DNA of 20,449 nucleotides from Conidiobolus coronatus NRRL 28638 (GCA_001566745.1 KQ964435.1:151662-172110); one strand, 5' to 3'. Counted from the stretch's first letter, positions 1 to 10,356 are shown. Notes: generated from the letters alone by a model not told the origin. Numbers and translations are program-made.

Positions 1-531
1 ATGAGTGATTCTGGTTAAATCTAAGAAATTAAATTCGAAATTTTTTACATGACAAATTTACAAATATTTTAGGTTTTTAGATCTTAAAAGCTTATTAAAC
101 AGCAACTTTTATTAATTAAAGTTGATATTTCAGTATTTTAATATGATATTATCAATTCTTCGTTTATATATAATAGGTTTACACCTTAATAGCCACCTAT
201 AGTAATTTTAATTTTTAAACTAAGCTCATACAAAATTTGAGCAAACTTAACCAGAATTTTACTAACAAAATCATACAGTTTTTTGGTATTTAATAACTTG
301 GGCATATATTTTCACCACTATACAAGTATTGAATTCTATCTCGATTTTATTTAAATATTCAGAAGGTAGATCAATAGCAATAGTGTAACAAATAAATTCT
401 TTTTAAACTAGAGTCTCTATTTTTATACACAATAAAATATTATACTTTTCAAATGGAAAATTAACTTAAATTACATAATATACTAAATCATTAATTTATA
501 TAAAAACACAATTTACAAGAGCGATGATTAG
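1..531. other. 3' flank of sterol glucosyltransferase gene; no gene seen
   Basis: This AT-rich stretch lies downstream of the stop codon of the minus-strand sterol glucosyltransferase gene. I see no reading frame with a recognisable product and no clear AATAAA signal close to the stop. Most of its first half (about 7-263) is one copy of a diverged repeat whose second copy lies at 5007-5260; the remainder (about 264-531) should hold the 3' UTR and cleavage site but shows no feature I can name. Confidence 0.6.
7..263. repeat. Dispersed repeat, copy A
   Basis: This segment aligns in the same orientation with 5007-5260. Shared blocks include GATT(C/T)TGGTTAAA at 7 and 5007, a block around ACTTTTATTA(A/G)TTAAAGT followed by CAGTA(T/C)TT(T/C)AATATG(A/G)TATTATC, and an 18-base identical block (223-240 and 5219-5236) ending CATACAAAATTTGA. 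Between blocks there are small insertions and deletions. No open frame, terminal inverted repeat or target-site duplication is visible, so the family is unknown. It may begin before the window. Confidence 0.6.
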
Positions 532-3500
532 CTAATTTTGAACTTGAGCATTACTATCTACTAAGCACCATCCAGATTCCTCGCCATCTGAAAGAATTGA
601 AATTGGGAGGCCTTGCTTATCTTGACTTTCAGCACTTATTGGAGATAATAACCCAGGTATTATTGATGGTATCACTTTGCTTTGTTTTGATAGCTGTTTG
701 TATCTATCCAGCCTCTTACGAGCAGCGTCAATATCTCTGTAAATAAAATTAACAGCCTTTTCCACACCATCTTCAGATCTGATCTGTCTTCCTATTAGCC
801 CTGCCTTCTCTATCATTTTGGGATCTGAAGTAGCTGTGACAAGAGCTTTGCTTAATTTTTCAACGGTCAATTTCTTAAGATAAATACCGCATCCACTATT
901 TTGGACCTGCTGAGCCCAGAAATATTGATCTCCAAAGTAGGGATGAATAATTGTGGGAACCCCCGCTCTTAATCCTGCTGCAGTAGTTCCTGCTCCTCCA
1001 TGGTGAACAACTGCAGATACCTGAGGGAATAGCCAGTCATGTGGTACTGATTTGAGGGGATATATGCATGAGGGAAATTCAAAAGCTTTTCTATCTTCTT
1101 TTCCTCTAGCAGACCAACCTTCAGATAGAATAGCTCTACATCCAGATTCTACGACTGCATCTATAATAGTTTGAGTGAGATGGTCAGGATCTTGAACTAC
1201 GATTGAACCAAATCCGATATAAACTGGTGGCTTTTCTCCTCCCTTGATAAAGTCTACTAAGTCTTGAGGAGGCTCCCAGTTATGATCGGGTTGATCTAAG
1301 AACCAGTAGCCGCAAGGATGGATCCAATCGTGCCAGTCTGAAGGAGGGGGAACTATTGATGGAGAAAAGGAATATAGATAGGGAACTTTCTGGGGCTCAA
1401 GCTGGTCAATACTAATTGCAGGAAGCTCAAGAGTATTCTTTCTCCATTTATTGATTTGAGAGGACGTTCCTGTCCATAAAACTTGCTCTATTACCATATA
1501 AGTCATTACATTGTAGCTTCCACCCATCCTTCTTCCTGCAACAGCGAATGGATGAGGAAAATTTTTAGTTCTTGTCCATGGAAAAGGGAATGATCCAAAG
1601 TATGGTATGTCAAGTTTTTCAGCAATATGAATTCCTGCCATTGCACTAGGAGATTCGATAATAAGATCAGTTCCCTAAAACAAAGGTTAGTTATAATTTA
1701 TACAAGTTATATTAAGCTACTTGGCAAGCTTCCCAGGCCGTTTCTAGCAGTTCTTCAATCCATCCTTTGAAAGTGGTTAATCCTTCTTTTATAAATGCTA
1801 TACTAAACATTCCATGATCTACACAAAGTTTCATTAAATCAGATGGATCTCCAGCTACAGGTTTAAACTCTATATCGTGACCTTCAACCCACTCTCTATA
1901 CTCTTCATGAGTTGCTATTCTGCATTTATGCCCATGCTTTTTGAGTCCTTTGCAAAGAGCAATATATGGCTGTACATCACCGCGGGTTCCAATAGTTAAG
2001 CATGTAATATGCATTGGACCTGGGGATGGATGTTTATGAGACATTGACTTGTTGGATACTATTGGAAGCTCTAAATAATATTAGAAATAGATCAAATAAT
2101 TAATAAATAGATTACCAGTCAAGTCAGGTCTATATAAATCAGTTTCATCTTGTTCGCTATACATGGCAGTAGTAAGTCTATTAAATTTCAGTTAAATAAA
2201 GAATATGCTATTAAATTGCAAATTTACTTGGTAAGATCCAAAGAACCCATACTATATGATAATTTATCGTTTTCATCTGAATCTGAGCCTAAACTAGGCT
2301 CATTATTTAAACTTTGTAAATTTTTTCTAATAATTCTAAACACTCATCTCTTCTGTGAGAATACCTAAATTCTAAGAAAAACTAAACAATAGTTAGCGCG
2401 TTTAAAGTATGATCAATTATAAATTACTTGATGAGAGTTTTTGGTAGATATCTCTAAAGCATAGCTTAATACTCTTATTCCAGGTTGAGACTGGATTTGT
2501 ATTATGTCTGTTAATGGAACAATTGTTTTAATGCCAACCCCTGTTAATTTACACTGAAAACAGAAGTAATTCTGCGTAACATAGCATCTTCCCCATCTTG
2601 GTATGACTTTAAGCAATAAACATCCAAAACTGGATTGGAGACGCTCTCCTTCAGGAAGAACAAAGTCTTCATAGAACGTAGAATCTTTGGATTCTGGATT
2701 TGGAGAAGAAGGCCTTAGAATACTAGAAGAAGATATGGGAAACTTTGGAGGAGAAACAGATTTAATCGTGTCTTCTATGACATCAGGTAGCTTGAGCCAA
2801 GAGAGGCGTTTTTTAGTTTTTTCCTGTTTTGGCTCTGTTGATTCTTGAGGTTCGCAAAATTCTGTAGAACCTGGAACTATCAAATTACTTGGCAAGGATT
2901 GGGCGTGGCGATGGTGAGAATCTCCACTTGGCTTGAAAGGCGGGAATGAAAATGACTTTGGCGACCCATTAGAGCCTATTGAGCCGTGATCAGAAGTAGG
3001 GTACTGAGGAGAGTTTGGCAAAGATATTGTAGTAGCGTCATTGTTTTGCAAATGGTTAGAACTCTGAGAAGCGTATGGTGATTCTGGGTTAAATTCATCG
3101 GAACCAGCACTAGATGATAAATTCTGTCGATTGACTTCAGGGTGCAAGTTGCAATACTCTTCATATGTATTTTTAATTAAAGCTACGGCATCGTCACCTT
3201 GATCAAAGAAAATAAAATAGTGCTAAATATTTATGAATTAATATAATTTGATTTTAACATTACATCATTAAATTAAATCATTTTACCTCATCTACTGCAA
3301 ATGAATTTTCCACAGATTTAATTCTCACACTATCAGCAAAGTTGAAAGCAGGGTTAATTTCAATATCGACCATGTATTGAATGGGGACAACTATCTAATA
3401 GTAAGAGTTAGTTTAGCTCATATATATAACAATAATATCTGGTTACTTTAACTTGACTCTTATTGTTTATCTTAAAAATAGCTCTCTGTATGGCTGTGAC

Positions 3501-4458
3501 CCTAATTTTGACATTAATACTAGTTTGTTAGAGTATAATAGTAAAATACCATTCATTCAATAACAGCTGAGTATCGGCTTGTAACATGAATTTCTGCTCA
3601 TCGTTTGTTATTAGAGTGAATCCATTTTTCCTAACTTGAGATTTTCTAATAATATTGATGTTTTTCAAATCTATTATATGATATGGGTAATATAAGTCCT
3701 AAAATAGCACTATTAAAATTGTATTAACTATATAATCAATAATGTATAATACTGTAGAATCTTCATAATAGCAAAGAGAATGCTCAGTTAAAACAAACCA
3801 ATAAGTAGTATAATATGCAGCCGTATTTCTCTTATTCAAGAACCCTGATTTAATAACTTCATTCTAATTACAAGATTAATTAGTAAATACTTTCATTTGC
3901 TGTTGAATAATATTACTTTTTCTTTGGGGACTTTTCCATGGAATAGAATATAGTCATTAGTTAAATACATAATACCTTTAAGTAAAACTGTGCTCATCCA
4001 CCAACAGCTAAATTCTAGAATAAAAATACATATTATTAATAATGAAAAAGTTAGTTCCTTTAATAAAACTACGTTGAATAAGTTTCAAGTCTTTTGTATC
4101 ATGACTTAAATCGAATAGCTTGCTCAGTTGAACACTTGTTATAGCTTTAAAATTTGGACTTTTTTGAATAATAGCTTGACTCTGCTCTATAGATAAATTT
4201 GGATTTGATACATTAATTTCTGAAACACCTTCAATATCTATTTTGTATTAGCATTAAGGAAATTCGTATCTATGCTTAAAATTACCCGAAAGCTTAGCTT
4301 CTGGAGCGGAGCTATCTTCATTCATTAGGATTTGACTTATAATAGATTTATTCGTGGGACAGCGATAAATGGGCTCCTAAATAAAACACGTTGTAAGAGC
4401 ACTTTATCTAGTTGGGAGACTATTTAATTACCTCATCTTCAAAATAATTATCTGTCAT
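532..4458 (-). CDS. ATG26: Sterol 3-beta-glucosyltransferase (Atg26/UGT51 type), 13 exons
   Basis: Transfers glucose from UDP-glucose to the sterol 3-OH at membranes; in some yeasts it acts in pexophagy. Exons: 4458-4432, 4376-4286, 4237-4073, 4014-3917, 3863-3753, 3698-3550, 3501-3447, 3394-3287, 3222-2428, 2381-2228, 2177-2116, 2070-1721, 1674-532. Expected protein is about 1102 aa (yeast Atg26 is 1198). In order: first GRAM half (about 75-127, with FSCWWMSTVLLKG); PH domain (128-232, starting VIKSGFLNKR); rest of the first GRAM (to about 290); Ser/Pro-rich linker (295-450); second GRAM (455-560); glycosyltransferase fold (about 625-1045) with TIGTRGDVQPY near its start and HHGGAGTT at 946-953, the sugar-nucleotide site. 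Exon 10 is one base out of frame across an A6 run unless an extra 38-nt intron is used (see findings). The start ATG opens a 27-nt first exon. Family assignment is firm; exon 10 is not. Confidence 0.92.
559..570 (-). other. Candidate Atg8-interacting motif at the C-terminus
   Basis: The sterol glucosyltransferase tail reads DGEESGWCLVDS, with W at about residue 1091 of 1102. WCLV fits the W-x-x-L/I/V core of Atg8-interacting motifs and is preceded by acidic residues in a tail that looks unstructured. A four-residue motif is weak evidence by itself; the link to autophagy is inference from the family's known role in pexophagy. Confidence 0.25.
2321..2326 (-). other. A6 homopolymer at the frame break in exon 10
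   Basis: On the coding strand this is GAAAAAATTTAC. Upstream of it, the frame gives the expected end of the second GRAM domain (FFLEFRYSHRRDECLELLE). Downstream, the frame one base back gives an acidic, Ser-rich linker (SLGSDSDENDK) that joins in phase to the next exons. Reading seven A instead of six would restore one continuous frame; as written the first frame stops within a few codons. Confidence 0.55.
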
Positions 4459-5761
4459 TTCCAAGTATTATTTTTTTAAATTAATAATAAAGCTCGATTA
4501 TAAAATTAAAGTAAGAGATAAAAAACGAAATTAGCGAAACCACTATAAATTAAAAGGTTTTATAAATATTATTAATTCAAATTTGACCAATAAATTTTTA
4601 TATTTTATGCTAAAAGTTAATGAGGTGAATTAACAGTTAAAAGTTAATTGAACCATACAAGTACTCTGATAAATATAATAATTTTCATGATTTCACATTA
4701 GACTTTTAAGGGATTTTTTAATTATTTATTGCCAAATTAAATTCAAAAATATTTTGTTAAATATTCATTTTTAGTCTTGAGTTCTTAATTAGGAATTTTT
4801 TGAAATATAATAACTTCTCAATATAACATAGCAAATAGCAAATAATATTTTAATATAATAACTATTGCCTTATCATAGATTTAACATAGAATTCTTTAAT
4901 TTGAATGGAGACTGCATTTCGGCATAAATTACCCATTTAGAAATTTTTTACTAAATTAAATTACCAAAAACAGCTATTTTGTTAAAATTGCCAAGTATAT
5001 AATAAAGATTTTGGTTAAAATGAGGAAAATTTGTTCAAAATTATTTATATGGAAAATATAATATAATATTGATTTTTAGTTGCTTAAAGATTAAAGATTA
5101 ACTTTTATTAGTTAAAGTAATAATACAGTACTTCAATATGGTATTATCATCAATTATCTATTAAATAATGACTATCAACGATGAAAACTCGATTACAAAT
5201 AATTAAAATTTTGAACTGAGCTCATACAAAATTTGAACTCAGTTAACTATAATCTTTCATAATAAATATTTGTATTAAGATGATCAAAGTAGAACTATAA
5301 AATGATTTAAATTTATTATTATCTAATAATAGTAAAAAATTTGTCGTATTATTTCTTAATCTAACTTAATATTATCATATTTTATTAAAATTATTAGCAC
5401 ATTTATTACATTTAAATGACACATTCTTAAAATAACTTAAGAGTTTCAAATATGATCAATTAATTACTAATCAAAATATGAGAAAAAACTAACGTTTTCT
5501 TTGCTTCAAGAAAAACCGAGATCAAAGTCTATCTATACCTATGCATATCCTAAATATTATATTCCAATAGTAAAAAAGAGTATATAGCAAATTAATTTAT
5601 TATGTATTTAAAACTTTTAATTAAAGCACTAAGGTCAGCTAACTAGTTTACGTTTTAATGGTGGAAATGCTGCTTCAGAATCTCAATATTCTTTTAAAAC
5701 TTAAAATAGTTTACTAGTACATTTTCAATAAAAGTCTTTCCTTAATAAATCTAAATATTAT
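4459..5761. other. 1.3-kb intergenic region with repeat copy B
   Basis: This region separates the ABCG gene (upstream, ends 5762) from the sterol glucosyltransferase (starts 4458). It should hold the promoter of the latter and the 3' end of the former. It is very AT-rich, and no frame in it resembles a protein. The 11-mer TAAAAGTTAAT occurs twice, at 4611-4621 and 4638-4648, about 150-190 bases upstream of the glucosyltransferase start; its role is unknown. A dispersed repeat copy occupies about 5007-5260. The stretch 5261-5761 holds nothing I can identify. Confidence 0.6.
5007..5260. repeat. Dispersed repeat, copy B
   Basis: Second copy of the repeat at 7-263, same orientation, with an identical 18-base core at 5219-5236 and several longer imperfect blocks. 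Divergence by eye is substantial (mixed substitutions and small gaps), so it is not a recent duplicate. It contains a short tandem AAAGATT-AAAGATT stretch near 5086-5098. No coding capacity is visible. It may be an old non-autonomous element or a remnant of segmental duplication. Confidence 0.6.
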
Positions 5762-8535
5762 TTATCTTTGCTTATCTCTATGAGTGAATTTGAGAACGAT
5801 GAATGCTAATATCCACCAAAATGCACATATATAGAGTATGTTAAGAAGATTAGAAGGAATAGTGTCATCTATATAGGCAAATCTACTCCTTCCCTTCTTC
5901 ATAGGGTCTAAATGAAGCCTATTCTCTGTTTCTGCCAGATAAAAGGCACTAATTGCCCATCTAGGAGCGCTTACATTCCAGAGCCATACAAATTTAGGTC
6001 CCCATTCTTCTCTTACAGTAATTAAACTTGGCTCAACGCCTCCAAATGTCAAAACCCAAATTAAAATATTGGCTACTCCAAAGAGACCACAATATTTAGG
6101 ACCTAGTAAAATAGAAACCCAGTATCCTGACACGTAGCCAAATAAGTAGAGACAGATATTGATTTGAAGTAAATCGGAAAAATTAGCTGCATTCGGATAT
6201 ACGCTCACAAATGTTAGAGTGAACGTGGTGCCTGCTATTATAATTCTGATTAAATCTACAATAGACTTTGAGATGAAATACGGGAAAGCTCTTAATCCAG
6301 AAAAAGACTCTCTCCAATACACTGTTCGCTCTAATCCAAAGGTGTTCACTCCAGTGGTAAACCCTGCAAAAATAATTGCAACGTTGCAGAATGTGGCTAT
6401 GTAGGGGATATGATCCAATATAGGCGAGAAGCAGTGCTTTATCAGAGGTAATGTTGTTACTTTACATATTTCTTCTGGAATGGGGCCAAGGAATAAAGAG
6501 TGCTGTACTGAAAATGCTATTGCAAGCCCACATCCAAAATTCATAGCTTGTTCGCCAAGAATTGAAAAAGTAGATTGAAAAGTCTGTATGAATGCTCTCT
6601 GAAAGCAGATATAAAGCGTTTTGAAGAATCCAATATCATATTTTGCCACTTCTGGATCTCTTTGAAAAGAAACCCAAGATATTATTTCTTCCCCTACAGA
6701 TAGTATCCAGGGTTTCATATTATAAAAAGGACTAAGTACAACTTTTAATCTTTCTTCAAAGGTGAAATTTCTAAGACTTTCTTTGCGCTTTTCAGAAATG
6801 GCAATATTTGCATTGCTAGCTCTATTAGTATATTCTTTATAAATTTCTCTCACTATTGGAGTAAATTCGTCAAAATTAGGCACAAATTCAACATACTTAA
6901 GCTTTTCTTTGTGTTTGATATAGAACTTACTCCAAATAAGTTGCAGCATTGGAATAGATATAAGCTCGTATGTATCACTCTTGATCTTATCAGTAAGAAT
7001 TTCAAGGTAAAATTCTGGCGGAGTCAGATCATTTGGGCATTTGTATCCTAAATGTTCAAAATATTGAGCACACCACTTTGTAGGCCCACAGTATACTATC
7101 CTTCCACCGTTTCCTAAGAGAATTATATCATCAAAGCAATTTAAAGTTCTGACAGAGGGTGAATGGACTACTGCAACAACTGTGAGTGTCTCTTTTTTAG
7201 CAGCTGAATGGATTATTGAGCAGATTTTAGAAGCGGTGCTAGAATCAAGGCCAGAAGTTGGTTCATCCAATAATAACACTCTAGGATTGCATACTAGCTC
7301 GAGTCCAATATTCACTCTCTTCTTTTGTCCGCCGGATATACCTCTCTCTTCCTCATTTCCAATCTTGTGATGCTTTACCCTATCAAGCCCCAAAAAGTCA
7401 ATCACGTTGTCTATCTTTTCTAATTTCTCGCTATATTTCATATCTGTTGGAAGTCTGAGCATTGCTGAATAGTATAGTACTTGGTAAACTGTTAATTGAG
7501 CAAGCATAATATCATTTTGTGGAACTACGGTAATTTTTTTTCTGTATTTTTGGAAATTTTCGTCCCCGTTAAGTTGAATGTAACCAGTAGTTGGCTTGAG
7601 CTTCCCAATTAGAGTATCTAGAAGGGTGGATTTTCCAGCTCCAGAAGGACCCATAATAGCACAGAGCCTTCCAGGGTGTATAACTCCAGATGCGTTGTTT
7701 AGAATACACTCTCCAGAAGGCAAAACAATGCACACCTCGTTAAATTCTATTAATATGGGCTCATTTTCATTTAGATCTATCAAATCTTCATCCCCAATAT
7801 CGCTTATATCGGTCTCATCAATAACATCAACTTCTCTATTGCTAATATCCTTAAACTGACCTCTATAATACTCTATAATAATTACCAATATTATTAGTGC
7901 TAAAAAAATAAAAAATATATCATATTTTCTTATTGTATGCGAGCCTGGAGGACATCTTCCAAAGTAACACTTTCCAGGGCTTATAGCACCTAATAAATCT
8001 ATTAATACATATATAAACCATAAATGTAGATAGTTTTACCTGCTTGGCAATATTGTCCTTCTGGGCATAAGATAGACTCAGATGGAGTTGGGCAGTAATA
8101 CCCACCACAGCAAAAAGTAGGCTGAAATGTATTTTTAGGGCAGTAGTACCCTGGAGGGCACTCTTTCTCGTGATTAGGAGCCATGCAATATTTCCCAGCT
8201 TCACATTCCCAATACTTGGTAATTAAACAGAAGCACTGATTATTAATAGTTTTATTTGTCCCTTCGCATCTCTCATAATCTATAATATTCCTAAGCGAAA
8301 AAGAAGTTGTTAATAGAGCAGAAGACCCGTCTTCAGGCCCTACTTCTTTTGGATAAACTTTATTTTTATTTGTTGAAATATATAGATCTAAGTTTAACTC
8401 TTCAGGGACTATATTAATCTTGGGAGGGATTAGAGCTGCTTGGATAGCTTCTGGCGTGAATTGATAATCTGCTTTTGCAGATAGTATATTGAGTATTAAT
8501 ATCTTTGCAGTAAATATACTTGCAAGTAAGTTCAT
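5762..8535 (-). CDS. ABCG half-transporter with N-terminal cysteine-rich domain
   Basis: A membrane ATP-binding cassette transporter of the ABCG (White) family; substrate unknown. Exons 8535-8040 and 7989-5762, with one 50-nt intron, encode 907 aa. In order: a hydrophobic signal-like N-terminus (1-21); an extracellular region with 14 cysteines between residues 90 and 178, in repeats such as CPPGYYC and CPEGQYC; a membrane segment (about 190-207); a nucleotide-binding domain with Walker A GPSGAGKS (279-286), signature ISGGQKKR (from 383), Walker B LLLDEP (404-409) and a switch histidine near 441; then an ABC2-type membrane domain (about 620-905). This reverse domain order and the Cys-rich region resemble plant ABCG24/28 and related fungal proteins. 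One cassette means it should act as a dimer. All catalytic motifs look intact. Sterols or lipids are plausible cargo, but nothing in the sequence proves this. Confidence 0.93.
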
Positions 8536-8693
8536 TTCATTTACTATATAAAATATTATATGATCTATATTCCTTGTTTAAACTTATACTTTCAATTATT
8601 CAAGGCAGATGCATTATTTATACTAATTTGTGACTTATAAAACTGATTTTAATTAAGGGTTTATCTAATTTCGTCACTATGCTAAAATTACCA

Positions 8694-8721
8694 GTTTAGA
8701 TTAAATTGTAAACATCTAAAC
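8694..8721. repeat. Perfect 8-bp inverted repeat (GTTTAGAT/ATCTAAAC)
   Basis: GTTTAGAT at 8694-8701 and its complement ATCTAAAC at 8714-8721 are separated by 12 bases, about 160-185 bases upstream of the ABCG start codon. It could form a small hairpin or be a dimeric protein-binding site. Such a repeat can also arise by chance in AT-rich DNA. Confidence 0.3.
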
Positions 8722-8816
8722 TTTGCATCTTTAATGCTAAATAATGGAATAAATAATATGTTTTTTATATAACCATAAGTTTTTATTCTTAAGTTAGATT
8801 AGCGCGCCAATTACTC

Positions 8817-8922
8817 GCTAGGATATACTAAATCTAGCATGCTATGACGTGTTTACCCAAATTGAAACATCTCTGACACATCCTAGCATAATAAAACCCA
8901 TGTCCACGTTGAATTCTTGGAC
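8817..8922. repeat. Cluster of short inverted repeats in a GC-richer patch
   Basis: GCTAGGAT (8817-8824) pairs with ATCCTAGC (8880-8887); TAGCATGCTA is a 10-bp perfect palindrome inside that interval (about 8836-8845); TGTCCA (8900-8905) pairs with TGGACA (8917-8922). AGCGCGCC lies just upstream, near 8801. Together they could be a small structured RNA, a remnant of a foldback element or protein-binding sites. No snoRNA box pair or tRNA fold was convincing. Confidence 0.35.
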
Positions 8923-9031
8923 ATATTTAAATGTTATAAGTTAGCATGATTGATCTGTGTATAAATTAGAAGCAGTAAATGTATATATTAATTTAAAAAA
9001 AATACTTTGGATTATAACTGAACTTTTCTTT

Positions 9032-9767
9032 TTATTGGTAAGCTTCGTTAAAAAAGTTGAACTCTAATTCCATTGCTTTTAAGTAGTTATGCTTGCACAA
9101 ATTAGCAATTTCCTCTGTTTGATATTCTTTAAGACTTATGATTTCATCATAAGTATCTTCAATCTCCTTTGTAACTTGCAAAAACTCTTCTCCTCCATAC
9201 TTATTAATCCAACGCTGAAACTCTTCAGGTGGATTTAAATCCTCTGAATCGAGCGATTTTTTCAACTCTTCTCCAACGAAAGCATAAAGACGAGCGCATG
9301 GAAGAATAGCAGCCACTATACATGGTAAAGGCTGAGTATTACCACACTCGAGCAAGAAGCTTGTATAAGCTACAGTTGCGGGTAAGAGAGTGTGATCAGT
9401 ATCTTGAGTATTTTGATTCCATTTAGTTGACAAACCCTTGTGAAGCTCCAACTCTTCAAATATACTCTTCAAGAAGATATAGAACTTGTATACAAGCTCT
9501 TTAGTTGGGGACTTAGCTAGACAGAAAGCATATGCTTGAGAATATACTTCAAGATAGGACGTATCTTGAGCGATATAGTGAGCAAATTTTTTAACTGATA
9601 AAGTTTCTTGTGGAGTGCGAGCTAATAACCCTTGAACAAAGTCACAGTTTAAACTTTTTAAACCAAGGTCATAATGCAACTGCCAAAGTTCTTCTGCTGA
9701 GTATTTTACTAAAAAGAAACATTAGAAAAACTTTATAAAAATATTAAAGTAAAAAACCTAAAGTCAT
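9032..9767 (-). CDS. tenA: TenA-family aminopyrimidine aminohydrolase (thiamine salvage)
   Basis: TenA/thiaminase II proteins hydrolyse aminopyrimidine breakdown products of thiamine so that the pyrimidine can be reused. Exons 9767-9758 and 9708-9032 join to 228 aa, the usual length of a stand-alone TenA domain. The first exon is only 10 nt (ATGACTTTAG) and yields MTLVKYSAEELWQLHYD, a typical TenA opening with an EELW motif. The all-helical domain holds QDTSYL with the likely substrate-binding Asp52, the catalytic cysteine in ILPC at Cys141, and a C-terminal Glu at about 219 in MELEFNFFNEAY. The cysteine puts it in the TenA_C subgroup. There is no fused kinase as in yeast Thi20. I looked for a TPP riboswitch upstream and found no convincing one. 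The donor GTTTTT is atypical for this window, so exon 1 is the least certain part. Confidence 0.88.
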
Positions 9768-10356
9768 TAATATTGAAATAGCTTATAAAAGAATGAGAAC
9801 AAAAATACTGGCTTATCTTTTATATATCATATTTTTCCGGCAAAACAACTTATCAATTATAATATTTCAAGGATATATCAATATATGCTATCAGATAAAA
9901 ATCGTTATTTTTATAAAAGGAATAAATCAAATTTAATAGTTGGTCTTATAAAAACAAAAAATACCCATATCTCTCAGTATCTAGATTTCAATAAGTAGCA
10001 ATTATCTTTGAAAGTTGACATTATAATGCATACGCAAAAATAAATATTAATTTCACAATTAAATCTACTTTTTTATTTTTTAAGATAAAAATACTAAAAG
10101 TTTTTCCATAATATAGTGAACATCTCTTGTAAATCAGTTTCAAACAAATATGTCTATATTATATTGTTATAAATGAGTTATAATATACAACATATAATTA
10201 ACTTTAATGTGTAATCTAAATTTTAAGATATGAGAGATAAAAGTTAAAATGCAAGTTAAACTAAAAGAAGTCAATAATCGTGCTAGCAATGAATTACAAT
10301 GTTATAGGATTTATTATTATTTTACTCAATTAATTGATTTTAAAATTCGGTTGAAC
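9768..10356. other. Intergenic region between E2 and TenA genes
   Basis: AT-rich 589-bp gap holding the E2 3' UTR (right side) and the TenA promoter (left side). No protein-like frame or RNA gene was recognised. CTGAGAG on the minus strand near 9971-9976 recalls a thiamine-riboswitch box, but the other conserved parts are absent. Confidence 0.55.
10310..10315 (-). terminator. Candidate AATAAA polyadenylation signal of the E2 gene
   Basis: AATAAA on the minus strand, about 42 nt past the E2 stop codon, in a plausible position for 3' end formation. The hexamer is common by chance in such AT-rich DNA, so confidence is modest. Confidence 0.35.

Larger units (their letters stand above)
8536..9031. 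other. Intergenic region between TenA and ABCG genes
   Basis: It holds the TenA 3' end and the presumed ABCG promoter. No coding frame is recognisable. The part nearest the ABCG start is AT-rich with an 8-bp perfect inverted repeat at 8694-8721. The part at about 8800-8925 is noticeably richer in G and C than the surrounding DNA and contains several short inverted repeats. Confidence 0.55.

Noticed and set aside
2150-2368. Plus-strand open frame of 72 codons
   Set aside because: It is the reverse complement of exons 10 and 11 and an intron of the sterol glucosyltransferase; the product resembles nothing.
2228-2381. 24-nt intron GTTTAA...GTTTAG in exon 10 of the sterol glucosyltransferase
   Set aside because: Too short for this genome's introns and it does not restore the required frame.
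5635-5684. Minus-strand coding-like tail ending FPPLKRKLVS before a stop, downstream of the ABCG gene
   Set aside because: Only about 15 codons, no acceptor or donor links it to a gene, and the ABCG protein already ends normally at 5762.
9768-10020. Possible TPP riboswitch upstream of the TenA gene (CTGAGAG on the minus strand near 9971-9976)
   Set aside because: The second conserved block (CTGATCTGGATAAT-like with the following CCAGCG part) is absent downstream, and no stable P1/P2/P4 helices are apparent.
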